Counted from the stretch's first letter, positions 24,545-35,008 are shown. The stretch is 64,000 nt of DNA from Marmoricola sp. OAE513 (GCF_040546585.1 NZ_JBEPOC010000001.1:2356001-2420000), one strand, 5' to 3'. Made by a program: numbers and translations. The notes: a model not told the origin generated them from the letters alone.

Positions 24545-25185
24545 CCCGCGCTCGCGCGTTCCACGCGGTCACCTTCGCCGTCGCGGCGCTCGCCGTCGTG
24601 CTCCAGCTCGTCCTCGTCCTCCAGGGCCACAAGGTGCTCGACGAGAACAACCGCCCGGACACCGGCACCCGGCTGATCCGGTTCTGCTCCTACCTGACGA
24701 TCTGGAGCAACGTCCTGGTGGCGTGGTCGGCGCTCACGCTCGCGCTCGGACGCGACCGGGACACCAGGGTCTGGCGGGCGCTGCGCCTCAACGCCGTGGT
24801 GCTCTGCTTCGGCGGTGGCATCGTGCACTTCTTCTTCCTGCGCCCGCTTCTCGACCTCGACGGTGCCGACCTGCTCGCCGACAAGCTGCTGCACCTGGTC
24901 GCGCCGCTGCTCGGACTCGTCGGCTGGCTGGTGTTCGGGCCGCGCGGTCGCGCCACGACCGACGATCTCGTGCCGTTCCTGCGGCTGCCGGTCTTCTGGC
25001 TGCTCTACACGCTGGTCCGGGGCGCCTTCGTCGACTGGTACCCGTACCCGTTCATCGACGTCGGCGAGCACGGGTACGGGATCGTCCTGGTGAACTGCCT
25101 CGGGGTCGGGGTGCTGATGTTCGGCCTCGCGTACGGGGCCGTGAAGCTCGATGCCCGGCTCGCCAGGGCGCAAGCCGCGACCTGA
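24541..25185 (+). CDS. Pr6Pr-family-like membrane protein
   Basis: 214 residues with six hydrophobic segments. FCSYLTIWSNVLVAW, IVHFFFLRPL, DKLLHLVAPLLGLVGWLVFG and the YPYPFIDV segment before the last helix are characteristic of the Pr6Pr (FAR-17a/AIG1-like) membrane family, whose bacterial role is unknown; eukaryotic relatives hydrolyse lipid esters. GTG 24541 overlaps the upstream stop. The amidohydrolase gene follows 40 bases later. Confidence 0.8.
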   Translation: MTRARAFHAVTFAVAALAVVLQLVLVLQGHKVLDENNRPDTGTRLIRFCSYLTIWSNVLVAWSALTLALGRDRDTRVWRALRLNAVVLCFGGGIVHFFFLRPLLDLDGADLLADKLLHLVAPLLGLVGWLVFGPRGRATTDDLVPFLRLPVFWLLYTLVRGAFVDWYPYPFIDVGEHGYGIVLVNCLGVGVLMFGLAYGAVKLDARLARAQAAT

Positions 25186-25225
25186 GGAAGCGCCGCTCGG
25201 CGTCGTCGTCTGGAAGGCTGAGGCG

Positions 25226-26272
25226 ATGACGACCCTCCCGGACGGCTTGCGAATCGTCGACCCGCACATCCACCAGTGGGATCCGTTCACCACACCGCGG
25301 GTCGTCTCGACGCCCGCGAAGCTGGTCCGGCGCCTGCCTGTGCTGCGGCCGGTGATCGAGGCGCTCCTGCCGCGGGGCGACCGCGAGTTCGTCGGCGACC
25401 CGGTGAACGTGATCAACGAGTACCTGCCGACCGACTACGCCGCCGACGCCGGCGAGCTGCCGGTCGGGGCGGTGGTGCACGTCGAGGCGGCGTGGAAGGA
25501 CCATCGCGTCCTCGGTGGGGCCGGGGAGACGACCTGGCTCGGCACGCTGCCGTTCGGGGCTGACGGGCTTCCCCGTCTCGGTGCGATCGTGTGCCATGCC
25601 GACCCGCGGGACCCCGACGTCCGGCCGCTCCTGGACCGCAACCTCGCTGCGGGGCCGGTGCGCGGCATCCGGTGCTCGGCCGCGCACCACCCGGACCGCG
25701 GGGTGCGTTCCTGGGCCGACGAGGGGATGCTCACCAGCCGTGAGTTCCTGGCCGGCTTCGCCGCGGTCGCCGAGCGCGGTCTGAGCTTCGAGGCCTGGGT
25801 GTACTCGCACCAGCTCGGTGAGGTGGTCACCCTGGCCCGGGAGTATCCCGAAGCCACGATCGTGCTCGACCACTACGCCACCCCGGTGGGGATCTTCGGG
25901 CCGCGCGGACGCTGGACCGGACAGACCGAGGCTGACCGGCGCGACCTGCTCGCGCGCTGGTCCGACGAGATCGCCGCCCTGGCTGCGCTGCCCAACGTGG
26001 TCGCCAAGCACTCCGGTCTCGGGATGCCGGTCCTCGGCTGGACCGGGCCGGTGAGCGCGACGCGGTACCGCGACGCGGTGGCCCCGCTGGTGACCCGTGC
26101 TCAGGAGCTCTTCGGTGCGGACCGCACGCTGTGGGCGTCGAACTTCCCGATGGACAAGCCGACGATCTCGATCTCGACGACGGTGGACACCCTGCTGGAG
26201 CTCCTGCCCTCCGCCGACCCGCGGAAGCTGCTGCGGGACAACGCCTGCCGCGTCTACCGGCTGGACCTCTGA
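25226..26272 (+). CDS. Amidohydrolase (COG3618-type metal-dependent hydrolase)
   Basis: 348 residues. TIM-barrel amidohydrolase with the N-terminal metal motif DPHIHQWDP, internal IRCSAAHHPDRG, EATIVLDHYATP and late LWASNFPMDKP, the arrangement of the 2-pyrone-4,6-dicarboxylate lactonase/fucono-lactonase-like subgroup. Probably hydrolyses a lactone or related ring; substrate unknown. ATG 25226 is used. It ends 27 bases before the ATP-grasp gene, possibly the same transcript. Confidence 0.85.
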   Translation: MTTLPDGLRIVDPHIHQWDPFTTPRVVSTPAKLVRRLPVLRPVIEALLPRGDREFVGDPVNVINEYLPTDYAADAGELPVGAVVHVEAAWKDHRVLGGAGETTWLGTLPFGADGLPRLGAIVCHADPRDPDVRPLLDRNLAAGPVRGIRCSAAHHPDRGVRSWADEGMLTSREFLAGFAAVAERGLSFEAWVYSHQLGEVVTLAREYPEATIVLDHYATPVGIFGPRGRWTGQTEADRRDLLARWSDEIAALAALPNVVAKHSGLGMPVLGWTGPVSATRYRDAVAPLVTRAQELFGADRTLWASNFPMDKPTISISTTVDTLLELLPSADPRKLLRDNACRVYRLDL

Positions 26273-26299
26273 GGAGCTCTGCCTGAGAGGCTGGACCCC

Positions 26300-27154
26300 A
26301 TGACCGACCTGCTGCTGGTGACGTGCTCCGCCTTCCCCGACGGTGAGCCCGGGTACGAGGCTCTCGACACCGCGCTGGCCGATCGCGGCGTCGAGGCGCG
26401 CTGGGTCCGCTGGGACGACCCCGACGTCGACTGGGAGTCGGCGCTGGTGGCCGTCCGGTCGACCTGGGACTACGACGTCCGGCTCGAGGAGTTCCTGGAC
26501 TGGGCGCGTTCGGTCCCGAAGCTGCTCAACGGTGCCGACGTCTTCGCCTGGAACACCGACAAGGCCTACCTCCTCGAGCTGGACGCTGTCGGCGTGCCGA
26601 TCGTGCCGACGATCTCGGTCGACGGGGAGGAGGACCTGCCCGCGGCGATCGCCGCGTGGGACACCGCCGTGGTCAAGCCACGGGTGGGTGCCGGAGGCCG
26701 CGGCGTGGTCGTCTTCGACGGGACCGACGGTGGTCCCGAGGGCCTCGACGAGTCCGCACTCGGGGCCGGTCCGTGGATCGTGCAGCCACTGGTCGCCTCG
26801 GTCCGCACCGAGGGGGAGTACTCGGTCTACGTCATCGGGGGCGAACCGCGCTCGATGGTGCGCAAGCTGCCGGCCGGCGAGGAGATCCGGGTGCACGAGG
26901 AGTACGGCGGCAGCACGGCACCGGTGCCCCGGACCGCGGAGGCTTCCGACCTCGCCCGGCGGACCGTCCGAGCCGCCGAGGAGATCCTCGACGCCACTCT
27001 GGTGTACGCGCGGGTGGACCTGCTCCGGCTCGCCGACGGGACCCTCGCGGTGAGCGAGCTCGAGGTCACCGAGCCGGGTCTGTACCTCGAGGAGCTCCCC
27101 GAGAATGGTAGGGCGTTCGCGGCGGCGGTCGCCGGCGTGCTGGCCCGCTCCTGA
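26300..27154 (+). CDS. ATP-grasp family protein
   Basis: 284 residues. N-terminal part has AVRSTWDYDVRLEEFLDWA and LLNGADVFAWNTDKAYLLEL, typical of a small ATP-grasp group resembling glutathione synthetase-like ligases. VVKPRVGAGGRGVVVF supplies the ATP-lysine and glycine loop; the metal-binding end is VSELEVTEPGLYL. It probably joins a carboxylate to an amine or thiol; the substrate is not deducible. The groEL control region begins three bases after the stop. Confidence 0.85.
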   Translation: MTDLLLVTCSAFPDGEPGYEALDTALADRGVEARWVRWDDPDVDWESALVAVRSTWDYDVRLEEFLDWARSVPKLLNGADVFAWNTDKAYLLELDAVGVPIVPTISVDGEEDLPAAIAAWDTAVVKPRVGAGGRGVVVFDGTDGGPEGLDESALGAGPWIVQPLVASVRTEGEYSVYVIGGEPRSMVRKLPAGEEIRVHEEYGGSTAPVPRTAEASDLARRTVRAAEEILDATLVYARVDLLRLADGTLAVSELEVTEPGLYLEELPENGRAFAAAVAGVLARS

Positions 27155-27157
27155 ACG

Positions 27158-27184
27158 TTTGCACTCTCAGGGGTCGAGTGCTAA
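27158..27184. promoter_or_regulatory. CIRCE operator 1 (HrcA)
   Basis: TTTGCACTC-N9-GAGTGCTAA matches the CIRCE consensus TTAGCACTC-N9-GAGTGCTAA with one mismatch in the left arm. HrcA repressor binding is expected. Confidence 0.9.
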
Positions 27185-27187
27185 CAA

Positions 27188-27193
27188 TTGACA
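27188..27193 (+). promoter_or_regulatory. -35 hexamer of groEL promoter
   Basis: A perfect TTGACA sits in the nine bases between the two CIRCE operators. No clear -10 hexamer is visible at 17-18 bases within CIRCE 2, so the exact start is uncertain. Confidence 0.5.
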
Positions 27194-27220
27194 TTGGCAC
27201 TCTCCCTTCGAGAGTGACAA
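27194..27220. promoter_or_regulatory. CIRCE operator 2 (HrcA)
   Basis: TTGGCACTC-N9-GAGTGACAA, a slightly weaker CIRCE (three mismatches) nine bases after the first. Two operators flank the TTGACA hexamer, giving tight heat-shock repression of groEL. Confidence 0.85.
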
Positions 27221-27339
27221 CCAGCACCACCCCAGGGCCGAGAACGTCGAGGTCCGAAGGCGCCGCCGGGAAGGGTCCGGCGGGTCAGCCCGGACCGTCC
27301 GTCGCGGGCGACCGATCGGCCACCCACTCATCTGCGTGA

Positions 27340-28980
<1,641 letters not shown>

Positions 28981-29001
28981 TCCACCGCTGACAAGGCACA
29001 G

Positions 29002-29038
29002 GCAGGACCCCGGTCTCGACCGGGGTCCTGCTTCTTTT
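29002..29038 (+). terminator. Rho-independent terminator of groEL
   Basis: A perfect 13-base stem (29002-29014 with 29019-29031), CTCG loop, then TTCTTTT. Textbook intrinsic terminator 21 bases after groEL. Confidence 0.93.
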
Positions 29039-29082
29039 CGTTCCGGCAACGCCTCTCGCGCGCCTGCGGGAGGATGCACCGC

Positions 29083-31038
29083 ATGGGACAGACCGGACGT
29101 CAGATGCGGGCACGGACCAAGGGTGCGATCGGGGCCAGCTCCGGCCCGCGTCGCCAATCCGCGGCCAAGGTCGGTGGGGCTGAGCGCCTGCGCTACGCGT
29201 TCGACAACTCGATGGCCCGCGGTACGCCGGCGCTGGTCGCCTGGCTGGCTGCGGCGACGTTCGTCCTGATCCTGGTCTTCGGCACGATCGTCGCGCTGTT
29301 CAACATGCGCGACGACGATCCCGGGGCGCAGCACCAGGGCTTCTTCTGGGAGCTGTTCCAGGCACTCATGCACGCGTTGGACCCTGGCACGGTCGCCGGG
29401 GACAGCGGCACCTGGCGCTTCCTGCTGACGATGCTCGCGCTCACCCTTGCCGGCCTCTTCATCGTCAGCGCGCTCATCGGCATCATCGCTGCCGGGATCG
29501 ACGCGAAGATCGCTGACCTGCAGCGTGGCCGCTCCCGGGTGATCGAGAGCGGGCACACCGTGATCCTCGGCTGGTCCGAGGCCGTCTACACGATCCTCGC
29601 CGAGCTCGCCGTCGCGAACGAGAGCGCCAAGAGCCCGGTGGTGGTGATCCTCGCCGACCGGGACAAGGTCGAGATGGAGGAGGACATCCGGGAGAAGCTT
29701 CCCGACCTCAAGGGAACCCGCGTGGTGTGCCGGTCCGGGTCGCCCATCGATCTCGGTGACCTCGCCCTGAGCAGCCCGGAGGCAGCGCGCTCGATCATCG
29801 TCCTGGGCTCCGGTGGTGACGACCCGGACAGCGAGGTCATCAAGACCCTGCTGGCGCTGACGCACAACAGCCAGGACGGCGCACCGATCGTCGCCGAGAT
29901 CTCGGACCCCGAGAACCTCGGGACGGCACGGATGCTCGCCAAGGGCCGTGCGGTCATCGTCGACAAGCGCGGCACGGTCGCCCGACTGATCGTGCAGACC
30001 TCCCGGCAGTCCGGAGCCGCCGCGGTCTACACCGAGCTGTTCGACTTCGACGGCGACGAGATCTACTTCCACTCCGCGCACGGTGCTGGTGCCCGCGCTT
30101 ACGGGGACGTGCTCAACGACATCGAGAACGTGGCCGTCATCGGCCTGCTCGACGCCGACGGCACCGCCGTGCTCAACCCGGCGATGGACACGGTCATCGG
30201 CGAGCAGGCGCTGATCGTGGTCGCCTCGGACGACTCCGCGCTGAACTCCCCGCCGGCGAGCTCGGCGGCCGTCGACGAGGGTGCGATCACCGCGGTCGAG
30301 GGCCGTGGTGAACAGCCCAGCCAGGCGCTGCTGCTCGGCTGGAACGAGCGCGCTTACACCGTCGTCCAGGAGCTCGACGCGTACGCCGAGCCCGGCTCGA
30401 CCCTGACGATCCTCACCGAGATGGGGGAGCCGGTCCTGCCCGACCTGGCGAACCTGACGCCGACGATCGTGCGCGGCCGGACGACCGCGCGTTCGGTCCT
30501 CGACCAGTACGTCACCACCGACCTCGACCAGATCATCGTGCTCTGCTACTCCGACGACCTCGACGTCCAGCAGGCCGATGCGCGGACGCTGGTGACCCTG
30601 CTGCACGTGCGGGACATCGTCGGCGACGGCCCGGAGAGCCCGGCGGTCGTGAGCGAGCTCCTTGACGACCGGAACCGCGCACTGGCCGAGGTGGCTGCGG
30701 TGGACGACGTCATCGTGAGCGACAAGATCCTCAGCCTGATGCTCTCGCAGCTCTCCGAGGACCGTCGCCTCGAGCCGGTCTTCATCGACCTGCTCGACGC
30801 CGACGGTGCCGAGATCTACCTGCGACCGGCGGACTGGTACGTGCGGGCTGGCAGCACGGTCAGCTTCGCGACGATCGTCGAGGCTGCCCGGCGCCGTGGT
30901 GAGACCGCGTTCGGGTATCGAGCTGTCGACAGGATCGGTTCGGAGGTGAGCCCGTCGGGTGTCTTCGTCAACCCGGGCAAGGCAGAGACCTTCACGATCT
31001 CGGCGGAGGACCGCGTCGTGGTCCTCGCCGAGGACTGA
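29083..31038 (+). CDS. CASTOR/POLLUX-like ion channel protein
   Basis: 651 residues. Two N-terminal membrane helices (about 40-70 and 105-135) flank a region that could hold a pore loop. They are followed by two large TrkA-N/RCK-like Rossmann halves, starting around VILGWSEAVYTILAEL and LLLGWNERAYTVVQEL. This layout is that of bacterial relatives of the plant symbiosis channels CASTOR and POLLUX. The classical GYG selectivity filter is absent; ion specificity is unknown. ATG 29083 is used since GGGAGG ends right before ATG 29074. The Gly-rich segments after each repeat could bind nucleotide or Ca2+. Confidence 0.85.
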   Translation: MGQTGRQMRARTKGAIGASSGPRRQSAAKVGGAERLRYAFDNSMARGTPALVAWLAAATFVLILVFGTIVALFNMRDDDPGAQHQGFFWELFQALMHALDPGTVAGDSGTWRFLLTMLALTLAGLFIVSALIGIIAAGIDAKIADLQRGRSRVIESGHTVILGWSEAVYTILAELAVANESAKSPVVVILADRDKVEMEEDIREKLPDLKGTRVVCRSGSPIDLGDLALSSPEAARSIIVLGSGGDDPDSEVIKTLLALTHNSQDGAPIVAEISDPENLGTARMLAKGRAVIVDKRGTVARLIVQTSRQSGAAAVYTELFDFDGDEIYFHSAHGAGARAYGDVLNDIENVAVIGLLDADGTAVLNPAMDTVIGEQALIVVASDDSALNSPPASSAAVDEGAITAVEGRGEQPSQALLLGWNERAYTVVQELDAYAEPGSTLTILTEMGEPVLPDLANLTPTIVRGRTTARSVLDQYVTTDLDQIIVLCYSDDLDVQQADARTLVTLLHVRDIVGDGPESPAVVSELLDDRNRALAEVAAVDDVIVSDKILSLMLSQLSEDRRLEPVFIDLLDADGAEIYLRPADWYVRAGSTVSFATIVEAARRRGETAFGYRAVDRIGSEVSPSGVFVNPGKAETFTISAEDRVVVLAED

Positions 31039-31072
31039 CGCACTCCAGCACGATCCGGCCTAGGCTTCAGCC

Positions 31073-31753
31073 ATGTCTCGACCCCTCCGGTACCCGTCCC
31101 TCGCGCTCCTGGTCGCGCTGGTGCTCAGCGCCCTCCTGATGGCTCCGTCCGCCAATGCGGCGACGACGCGCTCGATCACGATCGCGGCGAACCCGACCGC
31201 TGCGCTCGCCGGCAGCAAGATCACCATCTCCGGCAAGGTGACGAAGACGCCCCAGGGCGCCAACGTCAAGATCCAGCGGAAGGTCGGCAAGAAGTGGAAG
31301 ACGGTCACCACCGTCAAGGCCAAGAGCGCCGGGAAGTACTCCGGAAAGGTGACGTTGAAATCGACGCCGGGCTACTACAAGTACCGCGCCGTGGCGACCG
31401 CGTTCGAGGGGCTGAAGAAGGCGAGGTCGAAGAGCGTGACGGTCGCTGCGCTGCGCAAGACCTCGTTCTTCAAAGTGAGCAACAACGACTTCCTCATGCA
31501 GTCCACTGGTTCGGGCAACCCGGGCTCGGCCGACGGCAGTCTGAGCAAGCCGTTCACCGTCGGCGCCAAGGTCGTCCTGCAGCGCAAGGACGCCGGTGTC
31601 TGGACGACGATCAGCACGGGCAAGATCGCCGCCAACGGCACCTTCCACCTGCCGTTCCCGAACGCCAAGAGTGGCGAGCACCGGGTCTACGTGTCCCGGC
31701 AGGGCCTCAACGCCGGGGTGATGTCGAAGGTCGAGTCGTTCGTCTTCGTCTGA
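31073..31753 (+). CDS. Secreted Ig-like-domain protein
   Basis: 226 residues. Sec signal peptide (LALLVALVLSALLMAPSANA, cleavage after ANA). The mature part begins with a beta-rich repeat, ITIAANPTAALAGSKITISG, then KVTLKSTPGYYKYRA, the pattern of bacterial Ig-like/carboxypeptidase-regulatory folds, and a second similar half (FTVGAKVVLQRKDAGVWTTI). Very Lys/Thr-rich and basic. No catalytic residues. Probably an exported structural or binding protein. It ends exactly where the convergent alkB ends. Confidence 0.7.
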   Translation: MSRPLRYPSLALLVALVLSALLMAPSANAATTRSITIAANPTAALAGSKITISGKVTKTPQGANVKIQRKVGKKWKTVTTVKAKSAGKYSGKVTLKSTPGYYKYRAVATAFEGLKKARSKSVTVAALRKTSFFKVSNNDFLMQSTGSGNPGSADGSLSKPFTVGAKVVLQRKDAGVWTTISTGKIAANGTFHLPFPNAKSGEHRVYVSRQGLNAGVMSKVESFVFV

Positions 31754-32377
31754 TCAGAAGACGTTGCGCGGCCGGAACTGAACGCTCACCCGCGGACCGA
31801 CCGGTCGCGAGGTCTTCGGCACCGCGTGCTCCCAGGTCCGCTGGCAGGAGCCGCCCATCACGATCAGGTCGCCGTGCCCCAGGGCGTGGCTGAGCTCGGT
31901 CGGACCCCCGCGCGGGCGCAGCAGCAGCTTGCGCGGGCTGCCCAGCGAGACGATCGCGACCATGGTGTCGTGACTGCGGCCGCGACCGATGTTGTCGCCG
32001 TGCCAGGCGACCGAGTCCTGGCCGTCGCGGTAGTAGCAGCAACCGGCGGTCACGAACGGTTCCCCGAGCTCGTCGGCGTACCGGGCGCTGAGGGCGTCCC
32101 TGGCCTCGGTGAGCACGGGGTCGGGCAGCGGGTCCCCGATGCCGTAGGTGTGCACCAGGCGGGGGACGTCGACAACTCGGTCGTACATCTCGCGGCTCTC
32201 GGCGCGCCACGGGATCGCCTCGACCAGACGCTCGAAGACCTCGTCGGCGCCGGCGAGCCAGCCGGGGAGCACGTCCACCCAGGCACCGTGGCTGAGGTGG
32301 GTGCGCGTCAGTCCGGCCAGGTCGGCGAGCGCGGGCTCCGTCTCCCCGAACAGGCTGGGTTGGAACGCGAGGGTCAT
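31754..32377 (-). CDS. alkB: AlkB-family alpha-ketoglutarate-dependent dealkylase
   Basis: 207 residues. Fe(II)/2-oxoglutarate dioxygenase that removes alkyl lesions from DNA by oxidation. The metal-binding HxD is in WHGDNIGR; the distal His lies in RTWEHAVPK, and the 2-oxoglutarate-binding Arg in RVSVQFRPRN at the C terminus. A perfect LexA SOS box sits 22 bases before its start, so DNA-damage induction is expected. A TATGCT sequence near 32387 could be its -10 element. Confidence 0.92.
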   Translation of the reverse strand: MTLAFQPSLFGETEPALADLAGLTRTHLSHGAWVDVLPGWLAGADEVFERLVEAIPWRAESREMYDRVVDVPRLVHTYGIGDPLPDPVLTEARDALSARYADELGEPFVTAGCCYYRDGQDSVAWHGDNIGRGRSHDTMVAIVSLGSPRKLLLRPRGGPTELSHALGHGDLIVMGGSCQRTWEHAVPKTSRPVGPRVSVQFRPRNVF

Positions 32378-32398
32378 GGCACGAGCATAGCCCAGATA

Positions 32399-32414
32399 TC
32401 GAACACATGTTCGA
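32399..32414. promoter_or_regulatory. LexA SOS box of alkB
   Basis: TCGAACACATGTTCGA matches the actinobacterial/Gram-positive LexA consensus TCGAAC-N4-GTTCGA exactly, with the wider ATCGAACA/TGTTCGAT arms also symmetrical. It lies upstream of alkB and directly abuts the stop codon of the MFS gene. Confidence 0.88.
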
Positions 32415-33746
32415 TCAGACGGACGTGTCGGTGACCACCGGCTCGGTGGCAGGGACGGTGCCGTTGGCGACGTCGTCCAGCTGCGGTTCCAGCCGGGCGA
32501 CTGCGAGCCACGCCGTCAGGCCGCAACCGAGGACGAGCAGACCCAGGTACTCCAGGTGCAGCCGCTGGTCGATGAGGAACCCAGCCACGACCGGCCCCAG
32601 GATCGAGGCGCACTGGAACGAACCGGCCGTCAGCGCGTTGTAGCGCCCGCGCAGGTGGTCGGGTGCGAGGTCGTTCACGATCGCCGGCATCGTCGGTTGC
32701 AGCAGGGTCTCGCCGAGCGCGAAGACGGACGCGCACGCGGCGACGAAAAGGGTGGCGGACACGGTGCCCGGGGCGATGCCGCTCGCGCCGAGCAAGCCCC
32801 ACGAGGTCGCCCAGAGCGCCGACATCGCGACGATCACCCGCGTACGCCGCTTGCCGTCGATGCGCTGCAGGACCAGCAGCTGGAGCAGCACGATGACCAG
32901 GGTGTTCGCGGCGAACGCGAAGCCGAGGCCGCGCGTCGAGACGTCGCTGATCGCGCGCGAGTACGCCGGCATCCCCGCGTTGAGCTGCGAGTAGCCGACG
33001 AACGCCGAGACGAAGGTGAGCACGGTCAGCGTCCCCATCGCCGGTGCCTTGAGCACCTGCAGGTAGCTGACCTTGGCGCCGTCGTTCCCGCTCCCGGATC
33101 CGGGGGAGGCGGCCGGCTTCCCGATGTGCCGGAGCGGGAACAGGATGAGGAACAGGCTGGGCAGGTAGCTCATCGCGTCGCCGAGGTACATCCACTGGAA
33201 GGTGATCAGCCGGTCGACGTCGGCGACGAAACCGCCGATGATCCCGCCGATCCCGATGCCGAGGTTCAGCAGCGAGAAGTTGATGCCGAAGTAGCGGGCC
33301 CGGATCGGCGACGGGACCACGGTGGCCACCAGGGCCTGCGAGGTCGGCCAGCCCATGCCGAACCCGGCGCCGATGATCGAGACCGCGACGGTGGTCGTCA
33401 CCAGGTCGTCGGCGAACGCGACCAGCGTCTGCCCGACGATCGCGGAGACCAGCACCAGGATCATCGCGACCCGCGCGCCGGCCCGGTCGATGAGGGTTCC
33501 GGTCGGTGCAGCGGCGACGACCCCGGCAGCGGACATCACGGCGAGCAGGATGCCGACCACGTCGAGGGAGTAGCCGCGCATCTCGTGCAGGTAGACCACC
33601 CAGAACGGAAGTACCAGGCCGGTGCCGATGAACTCGAACGCCACGACCGAGAGCAGCAGCTTCCCCTCGCGCGGCAGGTCGTGCCAGAACGATGCGATCG
33701 TGGGGCGGGAGGTGGTGGGCGAGGTCATCGGGTTCGAGTCTGTCAC
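32415..33746 (-). CDS. MFS transporter
   Basis: 443 residues with 12 hydrophobic segments; drug-efflux-type major facilitator. Loop 2-3 has the Asp-Arg-Gly-type motif region (TGTLIDRAGARVAMI) and TM5 region carries GAGFGMGWP. Central loop is short and polar (KPAASPGSGSGND). Substrate unknown; closest to MdtG/YfcA-like multidrug carriers. It is transcribed on the same strand as alkB and ends 38 bases upstream of it. The divergent neighbour is a GntR-type regulator, which may control it. Confidence 0.85.
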   Translation of the reverse strand: MTDSNPMTSPTTSRPTIASFWHDLPREGKLLLSVVAFEFIGTGLVLPFWVVYLHEMRGYSLDVVGILLAVMSAAGVVAAAPTGTLIDRAGARVAMILVLVSAIVGQTLVAFADDLVTTTVAVSIIGAGFGMGWPTSQALVATVVPSPIRARYFGINFSLLNLGIGIGGIIGGFVADVDRLITFQWMYLGDAMSYLPSLFLILFPLRHIGKPAASPGSGSGNDGAKVSYLQVLKAPAMGTLTVLTFVSAFVGYSQLNAGMPAYSRAISDVSTRGLGFAFAANTLVIVLLQLLVLQRIDGKRRTRVIVAMSALWATSWGLLGASGIAPGTVSATLFVAACASVFALGETLLQPTMPAIVNDLAPDHLRGRYNALTAGSFQCASILGPVVAGFLIDQRLHLEYLGLLVLGCGLTAWLAVARLEPQLDDVANGTVPATEPVVTDTSV

Positions 33747-33824
33747 CGGGAACCGACGTGATGCATCCGGATAATCGCGTCCGGATTGCCCCGATGGCGG
33801 CCGATGCTCTCAAAACAACTTCCA

Positions 33825-33840
33825 ACTGGCCTAGTCATCG
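33825..33840. promoter_or_regulatory. Candidate GntR/HutC-type operator
   Basis: ACTGGCCTAGTCATCG matches 11 of 16 positions of the DasR-type site ACTGGTCTAGACCACT. It lies in the intergenic region between the MFS gene and the GntR regulator. The right arm is weak, so this is only a candidate. Confidence 0.35.
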
Positions 33841-33893
33841 CTAGGGTGGCGACGGAGCGGGGGCTCTGCGAGGGAATTTGAGGGGAGCGCGTC

Positions 33894-34637
33894 TTGGCTG
33901 AGCACGGCATTCCGGCCACCCAACGTGGTCGCAAGCACCTGCTCGTGCGCGAGTACGTCCGCTCCCTCATCGTCGACGCCGAGCCCGGCAGTCCGGCCCC
34001 GTCCGAGCGCGACCTGGTCGAGCAGTTCGGTGTCGCCCGGATGACCGTGCGGCACGCTCTCGACGGCCTGGTCGCCCAGGGCCTCCTCGAGCGGATCCCC
34101 GGTCGCGGCACGTTCGTCACCAAGCCGCTCATCGACATGCAGATGCGGCTGTCCTCCTTCTCCGAGGAGATGGAGCGCCGTGGCAAGGTGCCGGAGTCCA
34201 AGACACTGCTCGCCCGCCGCGAGACCGCCGGTCCCGGTCTGGCGCGTGCGCTGGAGACCGAGGTCGGCTCACCGATCGTGCACTGGGAGCGGCTGCGACT
34301 GGCTGACGGCCAGCCGATCGCCATCCAGCACGTGTACCTGTCGCTGGACACGTTCCCGCGGTTCCTCGACGAGGCACTGCCGTCAAGCCTGTACTACCTC
34401 TTCGCCGACCGCGACCTGATGCCGACCTGGGGCGAGGACTCTGTGGTCGCCGTGGTCGCCGCGGTCGCCACGGAGGACGAGGCCGAGGCGCTCGAGCTCG
34501 AGCCCGGTGCTCCCGTGCTGCACATCTCTCGGCGCTCGTTCTGCCGCGAGGTCGCGGTCGAGGTCACCCGCAGCATCTACCGCGCCGACCGCTACACCCT
34601 CTGGGTACCTGTTCTACGCCCCGAACACCTCCGCTGA
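33894..34637 (+). CDS. GntR/HutC-family transcriptional regulator
   Basis: 247 residues from TTG 33894, preceded by AGGGGAG. Winged helix-turn-helix at residues about 15-80 (PSERDLVEQFGVARMTVRHA, RGTFVTKPL), then a UTRA effector domain (about 95-240; VHWERLRLADGQPIAIQHVY, WGEDSVVAVVAAVA). HutC-type members such as DasR sense phosphorylated sugars or amino-acid metabolites. The natural target may be itself and the divergent MFS gene; a partial ACTGG-CTAG operator lies upstream. Confidence 0.88.
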   Translation: MAEHGIPATQRGRKHLLVREYVRSLIVDAEPGSPAPSERDLVEQFGVARMTVRHALDGLVAQGLLERIPGRGTFVTKPLIDMQMRLSSFSEEMERRGKVPESKTLLARRETAGPGLARALETEVGSPIVHWERLRLADGQPIAIQHVYLSLDTFPRFLDEALPSSLYYLFADRDLMPTWGEDSVVAVVAAVATEDEAEALELEPGAPVLHISRRSFCREVAVEVTRSIYRADRYTLWVPVLRPEHLR

Positions 34638-34657
34638 CGCTCACGCGCCAGCAACTG

Positions 34658-35008
34658 CTACAACGACCCCACAGGCGCCACCACGATGCCTGCCTCCTCG
34701 CAGACCCACGTCGGGTCGGGTCCGCCGAGGTCGGGGTCGACGTGCAGCGCGTGGGTGCTGTCCTCGCACGCGGGGCACAGCGGCCAGCGTCCTGATCGCT
34801 CCAGCAGGCCGTCCTGCACGTCCTGGGCGACCAGCCCTGCGACGAACTGGTGGCCGCCCGGCCACTGCTCCACCCACCACGCGCGGTGGGCGACCGACTC
34901 CTCCAGCAGGGAGACGGTCTCGGGGTCGGCCACGCCGGTTGCTTCGAGGTCGTGCAACACGAGTGCGCGTGCGCTCACGATCGGGTCTTCGAATGCCACG
35001 ATGGCCAT
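34658..35008 (-). CDS. Hypothetical protein with Cys pair
   Basis: 116 residues from ATG 35008 (GGAGTGGGGGG upstream). The first half is helical with VSARALVLHDLEATGVADP, the second has CPACEDSTHALHVDPDLGG and VCEEAG, a possible zinc-ribbon-like site with three Cys. Small actinobacterial proteins of this sort are conserved, but I cannot name the family. Its start codon overlaps that of the divergent cutC gene in ATGGCCAT. Confidence 0.55.
   Translation of the reverse strand: MAIVAFEDPIVSARALVLHDLEATGVADPETVSLLEESVAHRAWWVEQWPGGHQFVAGLVAQDVQDGLLERSGRWPLCPACEDSTHALHVDPDLGGPDPTWVCEEAGIVVAPVGSL

Noticed and set aside
33727..33748. GGGTTCGAGTCTGTC resembling a tRNA T-arm
   Set aside because: No acceptor, D or anticodon arms around it; it lies at the start of the MFS gene.
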